Source: Uranotaenia lowii (Eukaryota > Arthropoda > Insecta > Diptera > Culicidae). Taken from it: 64,000 nucleotides of DNA. The stretch is from contig NC_073691.1 of the NCBI RefSeq assembly GCF_029784155.1, positions 22,777,453-22,841,452 on the forward strand. The letters are read 5' to 3'. The position numbers and the translations under genes are program-made. Shown here piece by piece: positions 24,401 through 34,484 of the stretch (the first letter of the stretch is position 1; each line of letters starts with the position of its first letter). The notes beneath the pieces are model-generated. The model searched no databases. It saw only the letters and a list, made by a program, of their open reading frames with translations, and was not told where the DNA came from.

Positions 24401-25742
24401 TCAAAATTGTCAAAATTGTCAAAATTGTCAAAATTGTCAAAATTGTCAAAATTGTCAAAATTGTTCAAATTGTCAAAATTGTCAAAATTGTCAAAATTGT
24501 CAAAATTGTCAAAATTGTCAAATTTGTCAAAATTGTCAAAATTGTCAAAATTGTCCAAATTGTCAAAATTGTCAAAATTGTCAAAATTGTCAAAATTGTC
24601 AAAATAGTCAAAATAGTCAAAATTGTCAAAATTGTCAAAATTGTCAAAATTGTCAAAATTGTCAAAATTGTCAAAATTGTCAAAATTGTCCAAATTGTCA
24701 AAATTGTCAAAATTGTCAAAATTGTCAAAATTGTCAAAATTGTCAAAATTGTCAAAATTGTCAAAATTGTCAAAATTGTTAAAACTGTCAAAATTGTCAA
24801 AATTGTCAAGATGGTCAAGATTGTCAAAATTGTCAAAATTGTCAAAATTGTCAAAATTGACAAAATTGTCAAAATTGTCAAAATTGTCAAAATTGTCAAA
24901 ATTGTCAAAATTGTCAAAATTGTCAAAATTGTCAAAATTGTCGAAATTGTCAAAATTGTCAAAATTGTCAAAATTGTCAAAATTGTCAAAATTGTCAAAA
25001 TTGTCAAAATTGTCAAAATTGTCAAAATGGTCAAAATTGTCAAAATTGTCAAAATTGTCAAAATTGTCAAAATTGACAAAATTGTCAAAATTGTCAAAAT
25101 TGTCAAAATTGTCAAAATTGTCAAAATTGTCAAAATTGTCAAAATTGTCAAAATTGTCAAAATTGTCAAAATTGTCAAAATTGTCAAAATTGTCAAAATT
25201 GTCAAAATAGTCAAAATTGTCAAAATTGTCAAAATTGTCAAAATTGTCAAAATTGTCAAAATTGTCAAAATTGTCAAAATTGTCAAAATTGTCAAAATTG
25301 TCAAAATTGTCAAAATTGTCAAAATTGTCAAAATTGTCAAAATTGTCAAAATTGTCAAAATTGTCAAAATTGTCAAAATTGTCAAAATTGTCAAAATTGT
25401 CAAAATTGTCAAAATTGTCAAAATTGTCAAAATTGTCAAAATTGTCAAAATTGTCAAAATTGTCAAAATTGTCAAAATTGTCAAAATTGTCAAAATTGTC
25501 AAAATTGTCAAAATTGTCAAAATTGTCAAAATTGTCAAAATTGTCAAAATTGTCAAAATTGTCAAAATTGTCAAAATTGTCAAAATTGTCAAAATTGTCA
25601 AAATTGTCAAAATTGTCAAAATTGTCAAAATTGTCAAAATTGTCAAAATTGTCAAAATTGTCAAAATTGTCAAAATTGTCAAAATTGTCAAAATTGTCAA
25701 AATTGTCAAAATTGTCAAAAATGACAAAATTGTCAAAATTGG
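21405..25742. repeat. 9-bp satellite array (GTCAAAATT)n
   Basis: About 4.3 kb, some 480 copies, of GTCAAAATT. Identical monomers dominate, including a roughly 500-bp perfect run at 25210-25715. Diagnostic variants such as CAAGATTGTC, CAAAATAGTC, ATTGACAAAATT and GTTCAAATT allow higher-order structure to be read. Long open frames on both strands (NFDNFD up to 1104 codons, TILTIL, SKLSKL, VKIVKI) are by-products of the three-codon period. The same monomer is inverted at 58499-62330. It ends in AATGACAAAATTGTCAAAATTGGGTC and passes into unique sequence. Confidence 0.98.
21950..24960. repeat. Higher-order duplication (~1.53 kb) inside the GTCAAAATT array
   Basis: The same ordered series of variant monomers occurs twice. 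GTCAAGATT ends at 21960 and 23490. GTCCAAAATGTA ends at 22080 and 23610. GTATAAGTTGTATAAATTTT starts at 22132 and 23671. GTTCAAATTG starts at 22915 and 24463, TAAAACTGTC at 23241 and 24780, and TCGAAATTG at 23411 and 24941. Offsets vary as 1530, 1539, 1548 and 1530, always changing by multiples of 9. This shows duplication of a block of about 170 monomers followed by whole-monomer gains and losses. Confidence 0.9.
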
Positions 25743-26528
25743 GTCAAAAGTGTTTCAAAATTGCAAAAGTAGAGAGTATTTGAGTGTGGTTGACAATCAT
25801 CAATCAATTTTTCAACCTTTCCTCTTGAGTCGGTTGATGGATCACTCAAGAAGATGCTCATCTGTCAAAACCTTGCGGATGTTTGAACCAAGTCAAGTGT
25901 AAGCTTCACCTATTATGTTATATCATGCTCGCAAACTTCGAAGACGAGCTCTTGAAAGAATGCAAATTTCGGGCTCAACAATTATTCTAGTGCACTTGTA
26001 GCAAAATCTGCAGCGTACATATTGGCAACTTTAAAACCAAAATCCAAAAAGAGGACTGCTTCTGGACAGGAGACTTCTCCTCCTGTTCCGGTTCCATTTT
26101 GCCTGTCCAAGCACAGCCCAGAGGGCAAATTCACCCAGTTTTTGGGTAACCTAATTTTGGAGAGCTCTTCAACTTCGTCTTCCCCATTCTTCTGAATGCA
26201 CCCAACCAAAGAATGGATGCTGAGTTCGAAAACGGAGATTCTGGTATTCCTGTTCCAGTTTTATGCTCGCACAATACCTAATGGGAAGGCAATTTTTCTT
26301 GCTCTGGTTTTTTACTACTCTGCAGTCTCTATTTTGGTCCCTAGCCAAGAGCCAGTTTTCAATGGACTGGTTACGAGAACATTGTTTTAATTGAAAATGA
26401 TACAGTTTGCTGTCTGCTGAAGGGTGATTAATAAAAATATTGACAACTCTTTTTTTCTAGATCAAATTATTGAAACATTCGGGTTTGGATTGTTTAGGTT
26501 TCTGATAAAAAAAGGAAAACAAACTCAC
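25743..26528. other. Intronic DNA downstream of GPCR exon
   Basis: Unique sequence between the satellite and the splice donor of the GPCR exon. Minus-strand frame 25982-26209 and plus frame 26196-26390 have no recognisable domain. The donor-proximal part on the minus strand reads GTGAGTTTGTTTTCC. Confidence 0.5.
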
Positions 26529-26682
26529 CTCGCATGTAGATGTAGGCGGTTCCTCGCATATTTCGTCGGGTGAGGACCACCAGATTGAGCACGTTGCCCA
26601 CAATTCCGAGGGCACAGATGATGGGCAGCGCGATGCCGTACGATATTTTACGCAGATTTTCGATGCGAGGATCCTCGTAGAG
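26529..26682 (-). CDS. GPCR exon encoding TM1 (rhodopsin class, peptide-receptor-like)
   Basis: A 154-nt minus-strand exon with acceptor TCGTCTAG at 26683-26690 (pyrimidine-rich upstream) and donor G/GTGAGT at 26528-26523. It reads 51 codons plus one base with no stop. It starts LYEDPRIENLRKISYG, then a hydrophobic stretch ending ALGIVGNVLNLVVL, then TRRNMRGTAYIYMR. GNVLN is the class-A TM1 signature with the conserved Asn at position 1.50; the Arg-rich TRRNMR is intracellular loop 1 and TAYIYM begins TM2. It enters at phase 0, matching the exon ending at 34242, and leaves at phase 1. The receptor would sit in the plasma membrane and signal through G proteins. The ligand is unknown; the style resembles insect FMRFamide-type or orphan peptide receptors, but I cannot name an orthologue. 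Exons for TM2-TM7 are not found in the window. Confidence 0.85.
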
Positions 26683-27390
26683 CTAGACGATAAAATTGGG
26701 GAAAAAACAAAGAAAATGAATATTGAGCAGAAACACTCTGCTTTTAGAATGAACAATGGTTGTAAAAATATATGTTTTTTTTTTCGAAAAAAAAAACTAA
26801 AAAGTGTAAATTTCCAGTCAACGTTGAAAAACTTTTGTGAATTTCGCCTTTCATAAAAAATCAGAAAACTACCGTCGGAGATTCAAGCAGTATTTAATCA
26901 AGCTAGTACTTTGACTTCAGTGTTGTAGAACATGCATACACATCTTTGAACATATGTTCTCTAACATTTGTTCCTGACTCAAGAGCGGCATGCCAAATAC
27001 TGTCACTCTCTACTAAACCCTATCTGAGATCTTTGATGTTGGTTCCATTCTTGAGATTTTTCATCTCAAATCTACTGAACCACCTCACGATGGAGTCGAT
27101 GTTTCACGCGATATCCTTGGCGATGGAGTCATCTTACTAGGGTCGCGGTTTTGTATAGTCTTCAAATCCTTCGCCTGACGAAACCATTCTTGATCATGAA
27201 ATACAGTTTAAAAAGCAGTTAAAACGCAGGTTCTAGTGGTGGAATGTTTAATGACTCACATATCGCCGATCACGTAATATGATAGCAACAAAAGCGATAT
27301 TAGCGATTACTAGTTTCACGGAAAAAGCCAACTGTTGTTTCAATTCTATCAGCTTGTTAAACTAATCATCAAAGTGTAGTTGGTTTTTTC
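26683..27390. other. First part of GPCR intron, unique DNA
   Basis: Intronic sequence 5' of the TM1 exon on the minus strand. No repeats or gene structure are recognised. Confidence 0.5.
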
Positions 27391-27742
27391 GCATCCAACT
27401 ATAAATATGATAGACTCAACTATAAACTGCGGATTATCCTTACGCAATCAATTATGGATATAATGGATTCAAGTGTAATAGTATAATTTATTCAACTGTA
27501 AATATGATGAATAAAACTACTATTGTAGTATTGATTTTAGGCATTCAACTATAAATATAGTAGATTCAACTATACATACCTGGATGACCTTTCACAGTTG
27601 ACTATAAATATGATAATTTCAACTTTAATGGTATAACTGATTCAAATGTAAATATGATAAATTGAACTTCAATTGAATGATTGATTCTAGGCATTGAGCT
27701 ATAAATATAGTAAACTCAACAATATTTTTATGATCGATGTGT
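27391..27742. repeat. 150-bp direct subrepeats (left arm of inverted structure)
   Basis: The motif GCATYCAACTATAAATAT recurs at 27391, 27541 and 27691, exactly 150 bp apart, with the intervening AACTATAAAT/GATAAATTCAACTT sequence also repeated imperfectly. The reverse complement (ATATTTATAGTTGAATGC) lies at 28960-29240. Such tandem subrepeats inside inverted arms are typical of Foldback/Galileo-type DNA elements. No transposase is seen. Confidence 0.7.
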
Positions 27743-27929
27743 GATATTTGACACAAATACTAGATGTTCATAAGTTAAGTGTAACCTCAGCAGCTGATAG
27801 CTGGTGTTTACTGTTTCTGTGGCAACGATGTTGCGAAAACATTCGTGTCGTGACTGTTGTGAAAGAAAAGAATTGGCCTTCCGTAAAATATCCGATTCAA
27901 AAGTCAAATCCGTTTTTTTTTTACCTCGA

Positions 27930-28445
27930 TAGTATTATGAATTAGCTGCGCCGCTTCGAGTTGAAAAAAAACATGAGTGAGGGTTGCGTCCCGGAGGAAT
28001 TGTACCGATCGCTTCTGGACGAGCTGCAAAAGAAACACCCGATCTAGATTTATGTGTTCATCATTCGCTGTTCTTTCTAGAATCGATCCCGGAGCTGCTC
28101 CGGCTGTAATCTGGATGGACTGCCATTTTGGGCGAGGCATTTTTATTGGTCATTTCCGGTAAGTAAATAGTTTCTGGTGCAAAAAAAGAGATACATTTTT
28201 CTAACTAAAATTTTTAATCTTCAGAAACGATATGAACGCCACCCTGTTTCAGATCAAATGTCCTACGTTGCTGTTTTCTTCTTTTTTTTTTGCACACATG
28301 GTAACTTTGATAGAAGCAGTCGACCGAATGGGACTGATCGACTGGATCTTCGACTGGCGGCTGCCATCATCATAGCTCTAGGTATGTCGGCGTTCAAATC
28401 CACCTTGCAATCCCCGTTACCCTATCAGAGAAATCTTTAATCAGG
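27930..28445 (+). pseudogene. Fragment of an unidentified host-type gene
   Basis: GC-richer plus-strand segment that reads like real coding sequence but is broken. It starts MSEGCVPEELYRSLLDELQK (27973-28032) and then stops. A second frame gives CVHHSLFFLESIPELLRL, a stop, then SGWTAILGEAFLLVISG. A classic donor CCG/GTAAGT at about 28158 and an acceptor ATCTTCAG at about 28197-28204 follow. The next segment contains NDMNATLFQIKCPTLL and ends TLIEAVDRMGLIDWIFDWRL with a stop near 28380. At least one frameshift and two premature stops are present. The retained small intron argues against a processed retrocopy and for capture of genomic DNA. I do not recognise the family. It lies between the inverted 150-bp subrepeats, so it may have been carried by a DNA transposon. 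Confidence 0.45.
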
Positions 28446-28639
28446 TTCAAAGTATACAGTTATATAAAATTGATATAGGGATTAAGTTTGTCGGATCATA
28501 AAAATGAATAGTTAAATTAAAAAGAAATACAATGCTTCCATCCCTCTGCTAGCCTTCATTTAAGAACCTAATATTAAAGTTCTAAGCCATCCGGAATAGT
28601 ACCAACCTATTACAATTTCGAAACTTTAACTGTAGTATG

Positions 28640-28935
28640 AAAGGGAAGGAGGAACCACGAACTCGCGCGACTCTACGGCGAACCCAGTATTCAGAAGGTG
28701 GATAAGGCTGGCCGGATACGCTGGCAGAACAAGTTGAGAATTTCAGAGGATTGTCCTGCAAAACAGGTGTTCGCTTCGAATCCGGTAGGAACGAGACGAG
28801 CAGGGGCGCAACGAGCGTAGTGTTTAGACCAAGTGGAGCGTGATTTGGCGAATGTGGGATGTCCGAGAAATTGGAGAACGGTTGCCATGGACCGAGTGAA
28901 TTTTAGGAATTATGTTCGTCAAGTTATGTCGTGAG
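28640..28935 (+). pseudogene. RTE-clade LINE fragment, C-terminal end
   Basis: Plus-strand translation gives ELARLYGEPSIQKV, KAGRIRW, EDCPAKQVFASNPVGTRR, GAQRA, then after a stop VERDLANVGCPRNWRTVAMD and RVNFRNYVRQVMS. This is the conserved C-terminal tail of RTE-like non-LTR retrotransposon polyproteins common in insect genomes. It is truncated at the 5' side and has an in-frame stop. The RT-domain part of an RTE element is at 32475-33670 on the same strand; it may be the same element rearranged or another copy. Confidence 0.7.
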
Positions 28936-28959
28936 ATGGAATACCACGAAAATAAAATA

Positions 28960-29240
28960 AAGTACAATATTTATAGTTGAATCAAGCAGACAATTATAAT
29001 TAAATCTATAATATTTATGGTTGAATGATAAATTCAATGATACATGTGAAGTTGAATTTATTATATTTATAGTTGAATGCATAAAATCAACCATACAACT
29101 ATATTTGAATCTATTATATGTATTGTTAGTTGCAAAAATGTGATCAGACAATCTATAAGATATATAGTTGAAAGTTCAATATTTATAGTTAGTCGAGAAT
29201 CAATCAGAAATATTATTGTATATAAATGGATTAATGTGGA
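28960..29240. repeat. Inverted partner of the 150-bp subrepeats (right arm)
   Basis: It contains ATATTTATAGTTGAATC at about 28969, ATATTTATGGTTGAATG at about 29010, ATATTTATAGTTGAATGC at about 29063, and ATATATAGTTGAAAG plus ATATTTATAGTTAGTC at 29160-29198. These are the reverse complement of the 27391-27742 motif. The arms are diverged, so the structure is old. The spacer of about 1.2 kb holds the gene fragment and the RTE tail. Confidence 0.65.
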
Positions 29241-29516
29241 ATATACCATACTTTTTTCTCCGTGTTTTTTTCACACTTACATTCCCAAACCGGGAAAGTA
29301 CTCATTTATGAATGAGTAATTGAGATAACTACTCATCTTTGTTTTAATATTCAGAGTTATCCACTCAGAGTACCTGGTAGCATTGCTAAATTTCTCCGAA
29401 TTCGAGTTTGAGTCGGCTTCTCTTCACGTGTGAGATGATGACATTTGTGCCGTATATATCATGCAACTCGAGACCCCATACACCCAACCTTCGGTTAGAG
29501 TTCATATCAGAGTTCA

Positions 29517-29839
29517 TGTAGCTGTTCTAACTCCCGAAAACCACCAGGACGTTGTTGCACTTCGCACGCCGCCTCTGACATGAAGAACAGACGCGTTGGA
29601 GCCGCCTATATCAGTTTGCATGTGACCAGAGCATCCACCGGGGTCGAGTTTCCGATGTCAGCTGAGGTTGCTCGCATAAGAGGAGCAACCTCAGCTGACA
29701 TCGGAAACTCGACCCCGGTGGATGCTCTGGTCACATGCAAACTGATATAGGCGGCTCCAACGCGTCTGTTCTTCATGTCAGAGGCGGCGTGCGAAGTGCA
29801 ACAACGTCCTGGTGGTTTTCGGGAGTTAGAACAGCTACA
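29517..29839. repeat. Perfect palindrome, 157-bp arms, 9-bp spacer
   Basis: Arm 29517-29673 is the exact reverse complement of 29683-29839 by base-by-base reading. The spacer is 29674-29682. The arms begin TGTAGCTGTTCTAACTCCCG and meet at GAGGTTGCTC/GAGCAACCTC. Pairing stops abruptly at 29516/29840. The arms are GC-richer than the surroundings. The right arm runs directly into LINE reverse-transcriptase sequence, so the right arm is probably original and the left a fold-back copy. It could be a very recent inversion-duplication or an assembly or library artefact. Confidence 0.9.
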
Positions 29840-29995
29840 GCAGCGGACGGCATTTATACTGATTTGCCAGCAGCGTTTGATAAAGAGAACCACGATATCT
29901 CCATTGGTAAGCTTGAGCGCTTAGGGTTCTGCGGACCTTTACTTCAGTGTTCCGAAAATCACTCGGAAAAAACGCTCATGATAGGTTTCTAGTTG
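29840..29995 (+). pseudogene. I/Jockey-like LINE reverse transcriptase, motif A part
   Basis: Plus-strand frame gives IYTDLPAAFDKENHDISIGK followed by LERLGFCGPLLQ. This is RT motif A and its downstream helix, as in I/Jockey-group elements (YTDLSAAFDK). It breaks off around 29992. The continuation (motifs B and C) lies at 31790-32440, so the element is interrupted by about 1.75 kb of unrelated DNA. Confidence 0.75.
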
Positions 29996-31760
29996 GAAAC
30001 ATTCAAAGCCGAATGATGCTGCCTGTAGTTCCCTAGAGAGTCGGCAGAGCGACAATGCGAAGTCAATGTAAACAAGATTCAAAAGCGAGAGCAGATTCGC
30101 ATTAAAGTCTATCTCTCAAGCTAACTACCTGGTGTATCAGAAGTGATTGAGACCCTTACTGATACAAGATCCAATTCGAAAATCCACTCACTCACTCACT
30201 CAAACTCAATCATCGGTTCATACTGCCTGCGTACTTTCTGCCTTAGCGGCAGATACATATGTACATACATACTGCCTGTGTGTTTGAATGGCTATTTTGG
30301 TCCTCCCCAACAACAGCAACAACAAAGCAAGATGCATCAGGCAGACAACATCCGATCATCGATCAGTAAATGAATAAGTGAGTGAGTGAGTGAGTAAGCA
30401 AGAAAAGTTATTGAGTGAAAAAAGAAACTGAGAATCAGGTAGCTTCTCAATCAGTTGAGAATTCCAACTGGAAAAGGAACGTCTCTCTTTCAAATTTTAT
30501 TTCTTTGATTCTCGGAACAGCGCTCTCGAACACAATCTTTGCCCCGCTGGTAGATAAACCAACAGACAATTTAGGTTTTGCTTTCGCTGTAGAAAACGTT
30601 TCAGTGTCTCTCATGAGAATTGAGTGTTTTTCGAAACACTGCTTTACTTGGCTGGTTCCGCAGTCACTTATTATAGCGCCACCACTAAATTTTACTTCGG
30701 AAGTCCGGACTTCCGATCCCGAACTTACTTCCGAACTTTTGACAGTTGTGTTTAAAAAATAACAGTGCATTATATGCAACGTTGCCACACATAAATTTGT
30801 ATCCACCAGAGTATCTCTACATACATTAAGCGGGCCACAACATTGGTACAAATGCGAAGAAATTTTGTCGCTGTGAACACGTTTTGCATCGTGTATCCCA
30901 CTGCTTGTATGATCGCCCACACGGTTTGAATAAAATCGGTCGGGATCGAAATATTTTGTACAAACCACCCTCTGCCGGGGTTGAAATGTTTTTTTTTTTG
31001 TTATTGCTGTAACCGTTTTCGCCAGCAATCGTTTGTGTTCGCGAGACTCTTACGGGCAAGAATGGGGTACACAAACGATTCAAATGAATTTGTGGCAACG
31101 TTGATATCATGTGAATTTGGCGCACGCTCAAATAAAACGACTCAATATATTTTGGTCGGAAGTCAGCCATGATGCCAGTTCACCAAAGTCGTTTATAAAA
31201 TTTTTATCTAAACGCACAATAACTGGACGTAAATTGACAGTTCGCACTGGAGCAGACTTGTAAACCATCGACATTTTCTCTGACAGTCGCACAGCCTGCT
31301 TTTATCAGTTTCATTGTTCGTGCCATCAAACGAATGCGACCGAAAACTTGCCGAACAGTCGACTACCATCAAATGAAACGACATTCATTCTTCTTTGTGT
31401 GATTGTCGAACGAAATTTCGTGTCTTGGTACACGAGAGGGATAATTTGATGGTCAAACGACCATAATTCCCGACAGTTTACGACATCGCCTATCTCTTTC
31501 ACGCAGCAGAACTTACAGACTCAATAAGCAAATGCAATCTTTTCTATTCACTCTCTCCTGTTGAAAAAAAATTCGCCACTCTGCAGCGCCGGGTGATGTT
31601 TGGATGTGTCGGTCGAACAATGTGGAATGATTATCGCGATTATCTACGCAAGAGAGATGATAGTCAAACGACTAACCACACAAAAGATCAAAATTTCATT
31701 TGACATTTTTTTACTCTCCGATCAATTGATTGCGCCCCATACGATTGTCACGAACGATGT
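29996..31760. mobile_element. ~1.75-kb insertion splitting the I/Jockey-like LINE
   Basis: DNA between the two RT halves with no coding similarity to LINEs. It holds an inverted microsatellite pair, (CACT)n at 30185-30203 and (GTGA)n at 30379-30396. An inverted pair follows: CAACGTTGCCACACATAAA near 30777 and TTTGTGGCAACGTTG near 31088. A 12-bp stem AATCGTTTGTGT/ACACAAACGATT lies at about 31027-31075, and CAAACGA words repeat at 31330-31680. Such fold-back content suggests one or more non-autonomous DNA elements, but the ends and target duplications are not resolved. A 193-codon minus frame at 30447-31028 has no domain. Confidence 0.45.
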
Positions 31761-31789
31761 GTAGTGGTTGTCTCCGGAAAAATTCAAAC

Positions 31790-32440
31790 GACCACTTACA
31801 AGCCTGCACTGGAGACACTCTCTCCAGCCAGTTCTCTGCTTCCTCTGCTGTGCCCGAAGGTAGTCACTTAGGACCAATTATCTTCTTAATCTATTTTAAC
31901 GATGTGCGTACACTTCTTGACGGCCCGAAACTTTGTTATGCTGATGATCTTAAACTGTTCTACGCCGTAAACGGTCAGGACGACATTGATTTCCTGCAAA
32001 ACCAGTTCAATCTTTTCGCACAGTAGTGCGACATCAACTTGAATCACAGTAAATGTGCAGTTATCAGTATGGTGGACCACATCAATGATTTGGGCATAAT
32101 ACTCGACCGTAAGCTAGAATTCAAAACACATACGAACTACGTGGTCGATAAAGCTTCTAGAAGCCTCGGATTTTAATTTCGAGTGGCCAAGGAATTCATG
32201 GACGTGTACTGCCTGAAAAGCCTGTATTGCAGCATAGTTCGATCCATCCTCGAATACGCATCAGCTGTCTGGTGTCCCTACTATCAGAACGGTAACGAGC
32301 TGCTCGAGGCTATCCTTTTTGCGTTATGCCTTCAGACACCTTAACTGGCAAAACCAATTCCACATGCCAAGCTACGAACATCGATGTCGTCTTATAGACA
32401 TAGATACTCTTCAAGCCCGAAGAGACGGTCCAGATCAAGG
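31790..32440 (+). pseudogene. I/Jockey-like LINE reverse transcriptase, motifs B-C and thumb
   Basis: Plus-strand reading gives SAVPEGSHLGPIIFLIYFND (motif B, normally SGVPQGS), the catalytic CYADDLKLFYAV (YADD at 31937-31948), NHSKCAVISM, INDLGIILDRKLEFKTHT, KASRSLGF, a stop, FRVAKEFMDVYCLKSLYCS, RSILEYASAVWCPY and, after a frameshift, ALRHLNWQNQFHMPSYEHRC. It matches the RT and thumb region of I/Jockey-group LINEs. Stops at about 32025 and 32175 and at least one frameshift make it inactive. It ends at about 32440 against RTE sequence on the same strand. Confidence 0.85.
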
Positions 32441-32474
32441 TAGTGGGGTTAGCAAATATGATACGGCAACACAC

Positions 32475-33670
32475 AGGTTTGACGAGGAGTGTAGAAGGAT
32501 GAAGGCGAGTCTGAATTTCGCGACGTTTTGAGGAGGCAGACTTGCATCGTTTCAGAGAAACACGAAAGTTCAATAGGAAACTCAACGCATCCCGCAATCG
32601 CTTCGTGCCGTAAGCCGAAATGTGCCAGGATAAGGATGGAAGCATTATGACGAACAATCGTGGTGAGGTGATCAAAAGGTGGAAGCAGCACTTCGATGGA
32701 AACCTGAAAAGCGCACATGCAGGAGACCAAGACGGCGGTAGAAAGTACATCTCTGGCGCAGCCAACGACTTAGATGAGCCACTCCCGATGATAAATAAGT
32801 GAAGTTAAGGAAGCCATTTACCATTTAATAGCAACAATTCGGCTGGAAAGGATGGCATCGAAGCTGAACTCATCAAAATGGACACACTAGGATACAGAAC
32901 CGCTACCGGAGAAGTGGAGGGACTGGGTAAGAACTACCAAGCGATCACTGTCCTAAATGCCGCCTACAAAGTGTTGTTTCGAACCTATTCCGCCGCCTAA
33001 CGCTACAAGCAAGCAGATTCGTGGGAAGTCATCTCGCCGGCTTCATGGAGGGACGGTCAACGACGGACCAGATCTTCACACTACAGCAAACCTCCAAAAC
33101 AGCCGTGAACACTTCAAAGCCGCTTACGACACGATCGACCGTAACGAGCTATGGAAAATCATGGACGAGAACGGCTTTTCCGGGAAGCTGACCAGACTGA
33201 TCAAGGCGACGATGGATTGAACGCAGTGCTGTGTTAGGATTTCGGGTGAATTATCGAGTTTATTCGAATCGCGCCGGAGGCTTCGGCAAGACGATGGTAT
33301 ATCCTATCCTGCATGATGTTCAACGTGGCGCTAGAAGGTGGTATGAGCTGTGGGCGAAATGCGGGATACGATTCTCAACAAATTCAGTCAACTTATCTGC
33401 TTTGCCGATGACATTGATATAGTCGGCAGATCATCTGCGGCGGTGGAGGAGGTCTATCGCAAACGGAAACGTAAAGCAGGAAGGACTCGGTTGATGATTC
33501 ATACGTCCAAGACGAAGTAAAAGCTGGCCTGCGGATCCGAGACTGACCGAGCCCGCTTGTCCAGTAATAAAAAAGTCACAATCGACGTCGATGAGCTGGA
33601 TATAGTCAAAGACTTTGTCTATCTCGGCTCACTGGTGATCGCAGACAATGACACCAGTCGTTAGATCCGG
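32475..33670 (+). pseudogene. Decayed RTE-clade LINE (linker and reverse transcriptase)
   Basis: Successive plus-strand frames give HRFDEECRRMKAS, then MCQDKDGSIMTNNRGEVIKR and WKQHFDG (linker before RT), SAGKDGIEAELIK, NYQAITVLNAAYKV, GFMEGRSTTDQIFT, FKAAYDTIDRNELWKIMDEN (motif A), GFSGKLTRLIKATMD, CFADDIDIVGRS-like residues in shifted frame near 33400-33430, and DFVYLGSLVIADNDTSR near 33615-33662. The order and wording are those of RTE elements. Many frameshifts, stops and small deletions show an old copy. The C-terminal tail expected next is absent here; a tail of this type is at 28640-28935. Confidence 0.85.
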
Positions 33671-34241
33671 CCGTGAATGATCTTCATCTATGATCTTTTC
33701 TAGGTATTTCGTCTTAAAGGTATTATAAAAAGTTTGAATAATATTTTAGACTATCTTACAAGTTTCATTCAATCTTTAAGCGAATGGTACACATTCAAAT
33801 TCAGCTAGGCGATAATATTGGGGTCTTTGAACAGTCCCGGCCTCTTTGAAGCTAGTTTATATTGATGATCTCTAAAACAGAGGTCTTAGTTGGCTACCTT
33901 AGGGAATTTCTGCTGAAAAGGTAAGTGTGCAACTTGAATACCTACAGGAAATCACCCATCGGAGTAGCTTGTACACTTAACCGTATCTGCGGCTTACTCG
34001 CGAGGCTGACGCGCGTCGACTGGGGGCTACTGAAGGATGGTCTTGAGAAAGAGCGTCCTTGAGCTCACTCATACAATCATGTCCCTCACAGTAAGTAAAA
34101 TCACTCCTCCAAGGAAATTGATAACTGGAGTTAAAATCATAAGCTCTTAGCAAAACTGTAATCTAGCATAACAATTTAGATGTTGGGTTCAGAGTAATAT
34201 GATTCAAGAAAGAGAACAAAAAGGTCAAAATAAAAACTCAC
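33671..34241. other. GPCR intron, donor-proximal unique DNA
   Basis: Non-repetitive intronic sequence between the RTE remnant and the splice donor of the upstream coding exon. No gene is seen on either strand. Confidence 0.5.
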
Positions 34242-34484
34242 CCCACTCCTCAGCGTCCCATCGTAGTTGAGCGAATGCGAACCGGGTCCAGCCGTTGCCA
34301 CCACCGCTGCCGCCGATGCTGCCACCTGTGCCACCGAACTGAAACTACTACTACTACCGTTGCTCCCTCCTAGGACGGCGGCGTTGATGTTTCCGTTAAT
34401 GCTATCGCTGTCCAACACTTCGGTGCCACCCCAGTAAAAAGAACAAAAATGCGGATGCTCCTCCAGTGGATACAGATGGATCAT
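34242..34484 (-). CDS. GPCR exon encoding the extracellular N-terminus (likely first coding exon)
   Basis: 81 codons on the minus strand, from ATG at 34484 to a donor GGG/GTGAGT after 34242, ending at phase 0. That is the phase needed to join ...DGTLRSG to LYEDPR of the exon at 26682, giving an N-terminus of about 100 residues before TM1. It contains MIHLYPLEEHPHFC, a Ser/Gly- and Ala/Val-rich low-complexity middle, and one N-glycosylation sequon (NGS). No signal peptide is obvious, as is usual for class-A receptors. The ATG has A at -3. An acceptor-like AAAAACCAG lies at about 34505-34513, and the frame stays open upstream through LQDRI, so the exon may begin at about 34504 and the true start could be further upstream. 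GC content is much higher than in the flanking introns. Confidence 0.7.

Noticed and set aside
375..25742. CRISPR arrays
   Set aside because: Repeats are contiguous 8-9-mers with no unique spacers, and the DNA is eukaryotic.
30447..31028. 193-codon minus-strand frame
   Set aside because: No recognisable domain; it lies in fold-back-rich insertion DNA that splits a LINE, and a plus-strand frame overlaps it.
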